A stretch of 64,000 nucleotides of DNA from positions 248,001-312,000 of the forward strand of contig NZ_LR215035.1 of the NCBI RefSeq assembly GCF_900660655.1. Direction: 5' to 3'. The stretch comes from Mycoplasmopsis anatis. GTDB lineage: Bacteria; Bacillota_I; Bacilli_A; Mycoplasmatales; Metamycoplasmataceae. Position numbers and translations under genes: made by a program. Shown here piece after piece: positions 53,279 to 63,130 of this stretch; the stretch's first letter is position 1; each line of letters begins with the position of its first letter. The notes beneath the pieces are model-generated. The model made no database searches and was not told the origin of the DNA. It saw only the letters and a program-made list of their open reading frames with translations.

Positions 53279-53839
53279 ATGATTAATGTTAATGAATTTA
53301 AACCAGGTATAACATTTCAAGATGATGGCGATATTTTTGTTGTTTTAGAAGCACAACACTCAAAACAAGGACGTGGACAGGCTAACGTTAAAGCTAAAGT
53401 TAAAAACTTACGTACTGGTTCTACAACAATAAAATCATATACTGGTGGTGATCGTGTTAAACCTGCTCATATTGACAAAAGAAAAATGAATTACTTATAC
53501 AATGATGGTGAGCATATTATTTTAATGGATAATGAAACATATGAACAAGTTGAAATTCCTCTTAAAAATGTTGAATGAGAATTAAATTTCTTAAAAGAAG
53601 GAAGCGAAGTTCAAATTCGTGTTTTTGAAAATGAAGTTCTTGATGTTGAACTACCTATAAATGTTGAGCTAAAGGTTACTGAAGCTCCAGATGCTGTTAA
53701 GGGTAACACAACAACAAACCCACAAAAGAAAGTAATTTTAGAAACAGGGTTTGAATTAGAAACACCTATGTTTGTTAAGGAAAATGACGTTATTATCGTT
53801 TCAACTGAAACTGGAAAATATGTCGGAAGAGCTAATTAG
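53279..53839 (+). CDS. efp: Elongation factor P
   Basis: 186 aa, three beta-barrel domains, normal length. It relieves ribosome stalling at polyproline. The tip loop reads SKQGRGQA with Arg32 where Bacillus and Escherichia have the modified Lys. The C-terminal KVILETGFELETPMFVKENDVIIVSTETGKYVGRA is partly quoted by motif only: GxxxxVPxF-like region and TGxYxxR. One UGA Trp at 53576-53578. AAGGAG precedes the ATG; TATAAT at 53247-53252. Confidence 0.96.
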
Positions 53840-53841
53840 TA

Positions 53842-54144
53842 ATGAATTTTGTAACTGTGGATTTTAATTTAAATCAATTTTTTTCAGTACAAGAAAGTGC
53901 ATTTAAGGAAGTTATTAAGTACAGCTTTTTAAAAACAAAAACTGTAAAATTGGTTAATGAACCCAGAATTAGCTTTGAATTTGACAAAATGAATATTCAC
54001 ATTTTTTTGGAAATTAAAGTTAAATCTGATATTGAAATTGATAATTCTATTAAAGAAATTACTAAAAATATTGAGCAAGGTATAACAAATTTAATTGATA
54101 CAAAACCTAAAAATATACAGTTTAATATAGTAGGATTTTTATAA
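53842..54144 (+). CDS. Small Asp23/YqhY-like protein
   Basis: 100 aa, begins 2 nt after efp. It has a beta-strand/helix pattern (IHIFLEIKVKSDIEIDNSIKEI) like the Asp23/Gls24 (DUF322) family, whose member YqhY is linked to efp and nusB in Firmicutes. The match is by pattern and neighbourhood only, so treat the family as tentative. Co-transcribed with efp. Confidence 0.55.
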   Translation: MNFVTVDFNLNQFFSVQESAFKEVIKYSFLKTKTVKLVNEPRISFEFDKMNIHIFLEIKVKSDIEIDNSIKEITKNIEQGITNLIDTKPKNIQFNIVGFL

Positions 54145-54192
54145 TTTATATAATAAAATTTTAATCTAAATACTAAAAGTTGATAATTTTTT

Positions 54193-54226
54193 AGACATCA
54201 AGGCAGATTGTTTTGATGTCTTTTTT
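54193..54226 (+). terminator. Terminator of efp and the Asp23-like gene
   Basis: AGACATCAA / TTGATGTCT 9-bp stem, 11-nt loop, T-run. Confidence 0.8.
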
Positions 54227-54322
54227 ACTTCAATTTTAATAAAAGTTACCCTTTCAAAAGGTAGAAATTTACACTAAAATTGTTAATAATTACAGACCAA
54301 AAAATCAATTTATAGCTAAACT

Positions 54323-55462
54323 ATGACACAAAAAGTTGTTCAAATTAAATTAAAATACATTTATACACCTAATAATTTATCAAAATTCAAAAATCAACAG
54401 CCTATTAATGTAACTAAAAATGTTAGAATTCTATTTAATACAATTAATGATATTAAAATAGCTTCGGGAACTTCAAACTTATTCTATCAAGAAAAAAATG
54501 GTAAACTTGTTTACGGTGAAGAAGCTAAGGTTGAAATTCTTGATTTAGCTTCTTCTGGTCTTATGGATGTTGCCGAGTCAAAAAGCGATCCTATTGGATT
54601 TGTATATAACAAATTTAAAGCTAATGTTTTAAACTCTAAAGAGAAATTAATTATTACACCAGAAATAAGAAAAACATCAGCTTATAAAAATTCTGAGCTA
54701 GCTTACATGGTTGATATTCAAACGCAAACAAATAACAGTTTAGACCAAAATATTTCAACTTCAGCACAATATGAAAATCGTTATACAATTATCTTTGGTG
54801 ATGATAGTGATAAAACTATTAATATTATTAATGTAATGCCGGGTAATTTTGATAATAATTTTAGTAATGACAATACTTGATTTTTAGCTGAATACGGTGG
54901 AATTGTTGAAAGAAATGATCTAACTAAAGCTATGCCAAACGCTTTAATAAACTATATTAGAATCAAATTAACCAATGACTCAAACAAGATGTATGCTCAC
55001 ATCGACCATTTACAAAACGCTTATGTTTCTAAGGTTTATAACTTTGAATGAATCCCAGGACAAGATTTTGATATTTATGATAGACCAGGAGGTTCAACAA
55101 GCATTCAAGGTTCTACTCGTATAGTTTGAACTCCAGATAAATTAGCAAAATATGTTGTATCTAACTATAAAAGTGTATTATACAATGAAAACGATAGACG
55201 TCTTTACACCACCCAGGAAGATGGTAATTACGGTACTCAATATACTAGACCACTTATTCAATCCAATATTGTAATTTTACCTACAGATAGTCGAAGTGAA
55301 GCTGAATTACTTAAAAATGGAAGTAAACATAAAGACTTTAACTATCGTTCTGGAGCAATTTACATCACTAATGGAAGATTAAGTAATAACTTAACAGTTA
55401 ATCAATCATCAGTAATCTTTAACTCTGGAATTGAAAACTTTAAGTTTAACTTTAGAAAATAA
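54323..55462 (+). CDS. Hypothetical protein without signal peptide, possible remnant of a surface protein
   Basis: 379 aa, not recognised. The composition (Asn, Asp, Tyr, Ser; beta-rich) is like the C-terminal domains of nearby surface proteins, yet there is no signal peptide, lipobox or membrane segment. An in-frame stop sits two codons before the ATG (54317-54319), so it cannot extend. No ribosome site is seen. It may be a leaderless cytoplasmic protein or the 3' remnant of a longer surface gene. UGA Trp codons occur in the second half. It is followed by a strong terminator. Confidence 0.6.
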
Positions 55463-55468
55463 AATGAT

Positions 55469-55493
55469 CAGCAAGGGTATCCTTGCTGTTTTA
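55469..55493 (+). terminator. Terminator of the 54.3-kb gene
   Basis: Perfect CAGCAAGG / CCTTGCTG with GTAT loop, then T-rich tail. Confidence 0.8.
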
Positions 55494-55512
55494 TTTTGCT
55501 AAAAACTGTTAA

Positions 55513-55540
55513 TTAAAAATTCATGCAATTTAGCATGAAT
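55513..55540 (-). terminator. Terminator of the large coiled-coil gene
   Basis: ATTCATGC / GCATGAAT, 6-nt loop, T-rich tail on the minus strand, 23 nt after the stop. Confidence 0.7.
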
Positions 55541-55562
55541 AATGTTTATAACATATTCGAAA

Positions 55563-58500
55563 TTAACCTATAGAAGCTCTTGTGCTAGAGGTATAAAATT
55601 TAACTTCATTTTCTGTTTTTCAAATCACAAATAATGGAATGCTTTGAAGTTGATTTGCATCAGTGTTAGTTATATTTAACTTTAATGAATCATTAATATA
55701 TATCTTAAAGTTAAATATACCTTGGAAATTTGCTAAAAATGGATATCTTCCTATAATGTTATATTCTTTTCCTATTGTAGATAAATCACCTTGGTTACTA
55801 TTTAAAATATATGGTTTGGTATTGTTTGAATTAAATGTAAATACAAAAGAAACCTTATCATTTTGATTAAGTGTAAATTTATTGCTGTATGTTCTAGAGT
55901 TTAAAACAGTATCAAAGAATGAACCACCTAGAGAAGTAAATTTGTAATCTGTTAAATTTCTATTTGCTACTGCATTAAAACGATATGAGAAAGAACCTTT
56001 ATCATCAAAAGTTTTAATGAATTCTTCGCTGTAAGCTGTAAAATCATTTGGTTTATTGATAAAATTTGCATTATTAAATAATTTTAAAAACATAATTCAC
56101 ATTCCATCAGAGTATGAAATATTTTTATTGTCCAAAACAGTTTTGCCTATTGAATTATTTCAAAATGAGTCAAGAACTTTTTGAATCTCATTTATTGATC
56201 CAGTATATGAGTTGGTTAATCTTAGATTTGAAATAAAATCATAGTTTTCAATGCTGTTTGAATTTTTAACTTCCGCTTTTTCAACTCTTTCATCTTTTGT
56301 AAATCTAATGATATTGTTAGGTTTTAAGCCAACTGAGTTATTTTCGTCTTGATTATATCTTAAAACTATTCTTAATTCTGATTCAAAGGTTGATGTATTA
56401 AGTGTAATAATACCATTAAATCAATCTATTTTATTTTCAGGCAATGATTCAAAGCTCTTTGATAAATCAGAAGCTAAACCAAATTTATATCTAAATAAAA
56501 TATTATGAGTTTTAAGGTATCTTAAATCATAAGTTTTATTATTGTAACTAATTTGTACTTTTATTTTAATATCTTGCCCAGGTTTTAAATAGTAAATGTT
56601 GTCTATTTTATCTAAATTCACTACAGTAGCAACTAGTGATATATTTTTATAATTAGTTGGAATAGTTTTAACCTCGTTAATAAACTCATTTATCGACGCT
56701 TCAAGCACGTTTAAGTCTTGAATTGAATTTTTGTTTGTTTCATATTCAAATAGTTGATCCTTAAAATTCTCAACATAGTAATTTTTATTAGATAATTCTT
56801 CAAGTCTTATCTTTAGTTCATCAATTTTATTTTTAAGCTCATTATTATTGTTTTGATTATCATCAGTTTTTGGGATTAAAATAGTTTCAATATCGGCTAA
56901 ATTATTCTTTAGTTTAGTTAACTCATCAATGACTGTATCTAGACTATTAAATAATTTAATTTTTTGATTTTCATAGGATACATCTTTCAATGATTCCCTT
57001 TGAATGAATTTCTCTTTAGATTCATCCGTTGCATTATTGAATTTATCTGTTGTTTTGATTATTGAAATATTTTTTAAAATATCAAGTAATTCTTTATTTA
57101 ATGTTTGAATACTACTAAGTTTGTTTTTGAACATTTCTAATTCTTGGTAATTAGTAACTGATTCAATTAAAAATTCTAATTTTTTAATCATTTCATTTGT
57201 AAAAATACCATCTGATATAACAGCTTCTTTTAATTCTTTCTTTTTATTATTCAAAATATCTTCATCAGTATCTTCCAAAGTATCTTCAATATTTAACATT
57301 TTATTTATAGTTTGATCAATTTCACTATTAGTAGTGTCGAATGTCTCGAATGTTATTAATTTAGAGTTAAGTAAAATTGCTGAAAAATTATTGAATATTG
57401 AATCAAATTTTTCTTGTTTTTCAGGAGAAGCATTTCTATATTTATCCGAGTTTTTTATTTCGCTAATTTCATTAAAACGTTCGATTAACCTATTGATATT
57501 CTTATTTAATTTAATTATATCTTCGTTAAAAGTCTTAAACTCATTGTATCTTGTTAAATTATTTACTAGAATATTTAATTTATTATTGATTTCATCAGAA
57601 ACTTTTAAGTTATTAATGTAATTAGTTATAGCAGTTTTAGCAAATTCAATTCTTTTGCTACCATTAAAATTATTCTTTAATTCAGTTAATTTACTTTTGA
57701 TTTCATCAAGATTTATCTCCATATTAGTTAATTTTTTCTGATCAAAGTAATTTGAATATTTATTATATAATTCATCAAAATCTTCTTTATTTTCACTATC
57801 TAGATAATTTATATCAACTAATTCATTTTTTAATTCATCCAAAAACTCTATTATCGATCTAGCTTTATTATTCAGTGTCTCAGCTTGATTAAAAATTAAA
57901 TTTAAATCTTCTACATCTGTCATTTTTTGTATATAAGAGTTTTTAATTTCATCAGAAATATATTCTAATGATTGAATCATTTCCTTGAACTTTCTGAACT
58001 TATCTTCACTATAAATTGCATTAATTACTTTTGCTATTTTGTTATTAAATTCAACATCTATTTGTTTAATTTCATCAATATCTTGTGCCTCTAAATCAAT
58101 TTGATTAATTCAATTTTCAATATCATTTAATTTTTCTAATATTGTAGAATTGTTGCTATTTTCATTTTTTAATTCAGATAAGTGTTCTTTATTTTTAAAA
58201 ATTTTATTTAATGATAAATTAAATGCATTTTTAATGAAACTGATTTGTTCGTTGTATTGATTTATGTATGAATTAATTTCATTTTTAATATCTTTTAACT
58301 TATCTAAATTTTTTGTTTCTATATTTAAAGTTAATATAACTAAATTTTCATTAAAAGATTCATTAACAAAAGCATATCTGTTGAGTTGATTGGAATTAAT
58401 CATTTGGACTAGTTTATTCTTTAATGTATCTATATCACTAAGTAATTTATTCATATCATTTTCACTAGATATGAATGTATTAATTTTATTTATTTGATTT

Positions 58501-58964
58501 GCTAAATTTAAGTTGAATTCTTTTATTGTTTCTATATTAAAGTTAATTTGTAAATTCAATAAGTTATTAGACTCATTGAATAACTCAGTTTCGCTAACAA
58601 TATTGTTAATTAATTCCTTTAGTGTAGTTACATTGTTGTTAATTTCAGGACTTAGTTCCTTAGCAATTTCAATAGTTTTGTAAAAATTATCAATATCTAC
58701 ATTAATTTTTTGAATATCAAGCTCATCTTTATTATTATTTTTTAATATCTCATTAATTAAGTTTAATGATTGACTTTTGTATTTACTAAAATATGAATTA
58801 TTAAATACGTCGTCATTTTCAATTAATCTTTTGATTTGACTAAATCTTTCAAAATTCTTTTCAGAAGTTCTTCTTGTCCCTAATATAACCCCTGTGGCAA
58901 TTGATGCTGTAGTTACAAGTGCCGCTGAAACAAAGGAAAATATTATAATTTTTTTCTTCTTCAT
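55563..58964 (-). CDS. Large membrane-anchored coiled-coil surface protein
   Basis: 1133 aa. An N-terminal uncleaved anchor (MKKKKIIIFSFVSAALVTT...GVILGTRRT, no lipobox) is followed by about 800 residues of repeating helical segments. These carry recurring patterns such as NxLIxxFxE and LxxLKNNL, like chained three-helix bundles in Gram-positive and mycoplasma adhesins. The last 300 residues are beta-rich (YLKPGQDIKIKVQISY onward). The start at 58964 fits GGAG 6 nt upstream; an ATG 6 nt earlier lies right on that site. UGA Trp codons at about 58107, 56418 and 55617. It is expected to project outside the cell; binding partner unknown. A 16-nt A-tract lies 78-93 nt upstream. Confidence 0.75.
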
Positions 58965-59041
58965 AAGCATCTCCTTAATTTTGATAAATATCTTATTTAT
59001 TTTATTTTAATTCTTATATATTAAGCATTAAAATACATATC

Positions 59042-59057
59042 TTTTTTTTTTTTTTTT
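59042..59057. repeat. Homopolymer T16 tract between two divergent surface genes
   Basis: Sixteen T on the plus strand (A16 on the minus strand), 78-93 nt upstream of the 58964 start and 130 nt upstream of the 59187 start. On the minus strand it follows TTG, giving TTGAAA as a possible -35. Confidence 0.7.
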
Positions 59058-59186
59058 CAATTACTTTTATACCTATAAAACATGGTTTAAAGTTATAGAA
59101 TATATTTTATTAAATTTTGTAACTTATTAAAAAAATGTAAAATATAAAAGGATAAAACATTATAAGATAAAACAAAAGGAAATAAT

Positions 59187-60818
59187 ATGAAAAAAATTAG
59201 TAAATTAATTCTTAAAACAGGAGCTGTAATATCTACTCCAATTGTTCCAGTTATTGCTATGTCAGCAGCAACAACTAGTGAAACTGAATCTCAACAAAAT
59301 ACACAAGCCTTCATAACTAAAGCTTCATTACTATCAGCTAAATTCATGGATTTAATTGAATTAAGCATTAAATTTGAAGGTGCAACTGATTTAAATACTA
59401 AGGTAAAAACTTTTGTATTTAGTTTCTTGTCAAAAAATTCTGATATTTACCAAAAAATGGCAAATAAAACATTTACCAAAACAGATTATGATTCAGCCAT
59501 CAAAAAGTTCAATGAAAGCACTTTAGAAATAGTTTATAATGGTTCTAAACAAGTTGTTGAAGAAGGGGATAAAAGATTAAAACATTTAAGTGAATCTGCT
59601 AAGAAATTTAGTCTAAATGGATTTGAAAGATTATATAATTCATTGCAAAAAAATGGTTCTGAATTTTCACTTAATTTTACAAACTCAAAAGGTGAACCAC
59701 AAACAATTACACATTCATCATTGAAGAGTTTAGATACTTATAAGACTGAAAATAATGTAGAAAAATCGTTATGAGAAATTAAAAACAATATTTATGCTTT
59801 ATCAAAAATTTCACCTGTTGTTGAACATGCATTCTACTTCGATTTTATGAATAAAATCAATGATAGAGCTAAGGAAAATAGCGAATTAAACTTAGGATTA
59901 GATGAGTTTTTATCAGGAAATGTATTCACTATTAATGATCCAGAACTTGGTGCGGGTAGTTATGTTGAACTAAAAACCAAATATTCTTCAAATCCTGAAA
60001 AATTAGAAAAAATTACAAAAGCTGAAACAGCATTTAATACATTTGTTTCAAAAATAACTAATGATTCGGATCAATCTAAAGCTCAAGAAACTCAAAAATT
60101 CATAAATGAAGATATGGCCAAATACAAAGAACAGTTGAAAAAACTTGATGATCTCATAATAAGTAAAATTTTCGAAAACACTGAACTAAGTTCATTGTAT
60201 AAAAATGCCGGTTTTGCAAATCCAACATTTACTGATACTTATAAGAGTGAATTAGGATTTTCTATTGCTAATATTGAATTACTAAGAAAATTAACATTAA
60301 ATTCAAATGAATATAACAGTAAATATGAAGAATTAAAAAAATATACCGATAACTTAGAAAACTATAAAGACCAACTATTAAACGAAAACAAGAAATTAAA
60401 AGATGACATTTCAAGTAAAGATAATGAATTAGCTTCAAAAAATAGTGAAAATGCATCATTAAAAGATCAATTAACAACAACTAATAATAAAAATAATTCA
60501 CTTGTAAGTGAAAACGAAAAATTAGCTGCGGAAAATGCTAGTCTAAAAGAAAATAAACAAACTTTAACTAATGAAAATAATTCACTTAAAGAAACAAATA
60601 CTAAACTTACTACTGAAAATACTCAAAAAGAAAGTGAATTAAAACACAGTCAAGATGAATTAGCTAAAGTTTCTACAGAAAATAGAGAATTATCTAAATC
60701 TGGAACAATTAAGAATGTATTTTGAATTATTTTCTTAATCCTTTCAATTGTTTTTGGTACATTATTCGCACTTGTTTCGCACAAAAATAGAAAACTAAAA
60801 AAAGAACTTAAAAAATAA
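59187..60818 (+). CDS. Signal-peptide/coiled-coil surface protein with C-terminal membrane anchor
   Basis: 543 aa. It has a signal peptide (MKKISKLILKTGAVISTPIV...AMSA, no lipobox), an outside helical domain to about residue 380, and a strong coiled coil from about 385 to 500. The coiled coil is built on repeats of ENxxL, such as NENNSLKETNTKL. The C-terminal anchor is GTIKNVFWIIFLILSIVFG with a basic tail KNRKLKKELKK. The same layout and anchor occur in the gene at 51055-53114. UGA Trp codons at 59772 region and in the anchor. A -35 TTTTGT and -10 TAAAAT lie at 59115-59143. Function unknown, perhaps attachment or shape. Confidence 0.8.
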
Positions 60819-60829
60819 ATAAAGTATTT

Positions 60830-60853
60830 AGAGAGCTAAAAGCTCTCTTTTTT
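60830..60853 (+). terminator. Terminator of the 59.2-kb gene
   Basis: AGAGAGCT / AGCTCTCT 8-bp stem with AAA loop, then T-run. Confidence 0.85.
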
Positions 60854-60920
60854 ATAAATTAAGTTTAATATATAAACTTAAACTAAATTAGAATAATTAG
60901 TAATGCAAAAAATGCAGAAA

Positions 60921-60942
60921 ATAATTTCTCCACACATTTTTT
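60921..60942. repeat. 22-nt intergenic repeat, copy 2
   Basis: Identical to 8681-8702; similarity continues weakly on the right (ACTACACC versus CCACCAGC). Confidence 0.6.
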
Positions 60943-61024
60943 ACTACACCCGATTTAGAGAATAATTATTCTAGACATTTTGCTGAAGCAAAATTAATTT
61001 AATGTTCTAGTATACAAGGTAATT

Positions 61025-61046
61025 AAAAAATGTAGGAACCCCTACA
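61025..61046 (-). terminator. Terminator of the inner PotD-like gene
   Basis: TGTAGG / CCTACA with AACC loop, T-run on the minus strand, immediately after the stop at 61048. Confidence 0.8.
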
Positions 61047-61047
61047 T

Positions 61048-62991
61048 TTATGCTTTAGTTTGTCTGTAGTATTCAAAAACAACCTTAGAGTTTAAATAAT
61101 CTTCTATTGGTGCTAATCCTTGATATTGAATATTAATTCCATCATCTACTCAGAAGATATCTTTAGCTATATTATCTAGATTAAAATCATCGTCAATAAA
61201 ATAATTTTTATAAATAAATAACATATCTGCGTTAACAGCTGTAGCGTAATTTATGAAGTCAAAATTATCTAAATTTAGGTAATTGTGACTCATTTTATAA
61301 TTTACTATTGAATTGTAATTTTCTGAATTATAATCTTTAGTATTTATATTTGCTGTTGAAAGATACCCAACTATTATATGTTTTAGTTTATTTATATCAA
61401 AATCATTGTTTTGTAATTCAAAAGTTTTAGTTAAGTCAAAATTTAGATAATCACTAAATTTATTTAGTATTCCTAAAATTAATAATTCGATAGGATTTTT
61501 ATAATTTTCCACTAATTGAGAATAATTCAAATTAGATCTTGTGGTAGTAAAGTCTTTAATTATAGGATTAACCAATTCTGAAATTACATCCAAATAATAA
61601 TTTTTCATCAGTGAATTATCTTGTAAATATTTTTTATAATGTAATTCGTTAATTTCGAATAAAGTAGTATTGGTTATTTTTTCAGATTCTTCTTTGTTTA
61701 AGTAATTGTTGAATAACTCACTATATTTTTCATATTGAAAGTCACGGAAGATTTTTTCTTCTGATTTAATTAATGCTTGTTTTTTAGTCTCTTCAAAGTT
61801 ATTGGATGGGGAATTATGTTTTATTTCAAGAAAACTGCGGTAGTTTAATGAAAGATTCTGAAAAATATTATTACTAATAACATCCGTAAAGTAATTATTA
61901 TTTTCGGGTGAATTAGTAGAGCTGAACATTATTCCGTCGACTAAGAAAATATTTTGTTTAGGTCTAATAAATCTAATTGTTTGACCATCTACTGTCTGAC
62001 TTGAATTATCATTAGAATAATATGCATCAACTGCATCACCATTATACATAATGGTTGCATTTGTTGGATCACTTGGGTCAACAAGTCTATTTACTATTTC
62101 TAAACCCTCGCCTTTGAAGGTTATATGTTTGGTGTCGTTAAAATCATACCCGGTACCATCATTTATTAATGATTTAAAATTTTCAATTAATCTAACGTAT
62201 GTTTCTTCACTGACTTCACCGGTAAAGTTTTCACTAGTTCTTTGACCCTCAGTACCTAATATAACATCATAAGTTGACCCATAAAGCATGTTATCTCTAA
62301 AGGCGTCAGTTATCATGTATTTGTTGTAACCAACAGTTTTTAATGCTTTAAGAATATCAATAATTTCAAACTTCTTATTATCATCATTAAGATTTAAAAC
62401 TTTATTAAAATCTATTTCATTTAATAATTCTCCATCTTGACCGATTTTTTTATAGTTATCATTGATTTTTATTTTATTTATGTTATAAGTTATGACCATA
62501 TCTTGAATGATATATGGAAAGAAATATTCTCAAAGATGAGCATTGATTTTATTCCCATGTTCATCAAATTGTAAATATTTGTCATAACTCTTAAGATGCA
62601 GAAATACATTATCACGTAAAATTACACGGACTGCTTCTTCGTAATTTTCTTCCTTTAAATCAGGCATTTGTAGCAATTTTGAATAATTAATTTTGCTTAG
62701 TTTACCTTGTCTTATTAATTTTGTTGCTAGAAATTCTGTTCCAATACCTAGCGCTGCATGATTATTAATCATTGCTGTTTGAAATTCATTTATCTCATTA
62801 AATTGTTTATATAAAAAACTTTTACTTAATTCTTTTTCATTATTTTTTGATATTGCAGCCTTGTAGTTATAAAAACTTGGTTTAAATTTGTTTGTTGCTT
62901 TATAAATAACACTAGCACTAAAACCAGTAAAGGTGGCAATAAGTCCTAGAGAATATAATATTATTTTTGCTTTTCGCTTTAATATTTTCAT
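61048..62991 (-). CDS. PotD-like polyamine ABC transporter substrate-binding protein (copy 2)
   Basis: 647 aa, membrane-anchored by an N-terminal helix (KIILYSLGLIATFTGFSASVIY), no lipobox. The order of segments fits periplasmic binding proteins of the PotD type: ALGIGTEFLATKLIRQGKLSKINY, LWEYFFPYIIQDMVITYN, FRDNMLYGSTYDV, ATIMYNGDAVDAYYSN, RFIRPKQNIFLVDGIMFSS. It is much longer than E. coli PotD, as in mycoplasmas. The end PIEDYLNSKVVFEYYRQTK is shared with the next gene upstream. The start at 62991 has AAAGG. Spermidine/putrescine is inferred from the family only. Confidence 0.72.
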
Positions 62992-63130
62992 TATTACCTT
63001 TAAATGTTTTTTTATCTCTATCAATTTTTAGTCTTGATTTTTATGGTATATGTTTAGCAAAATTATACATAAAATAAATTTTATTTATCAAAAAAATGAA
63101 ATTCTAAAAGTACTATAAATTAGAGCTATT

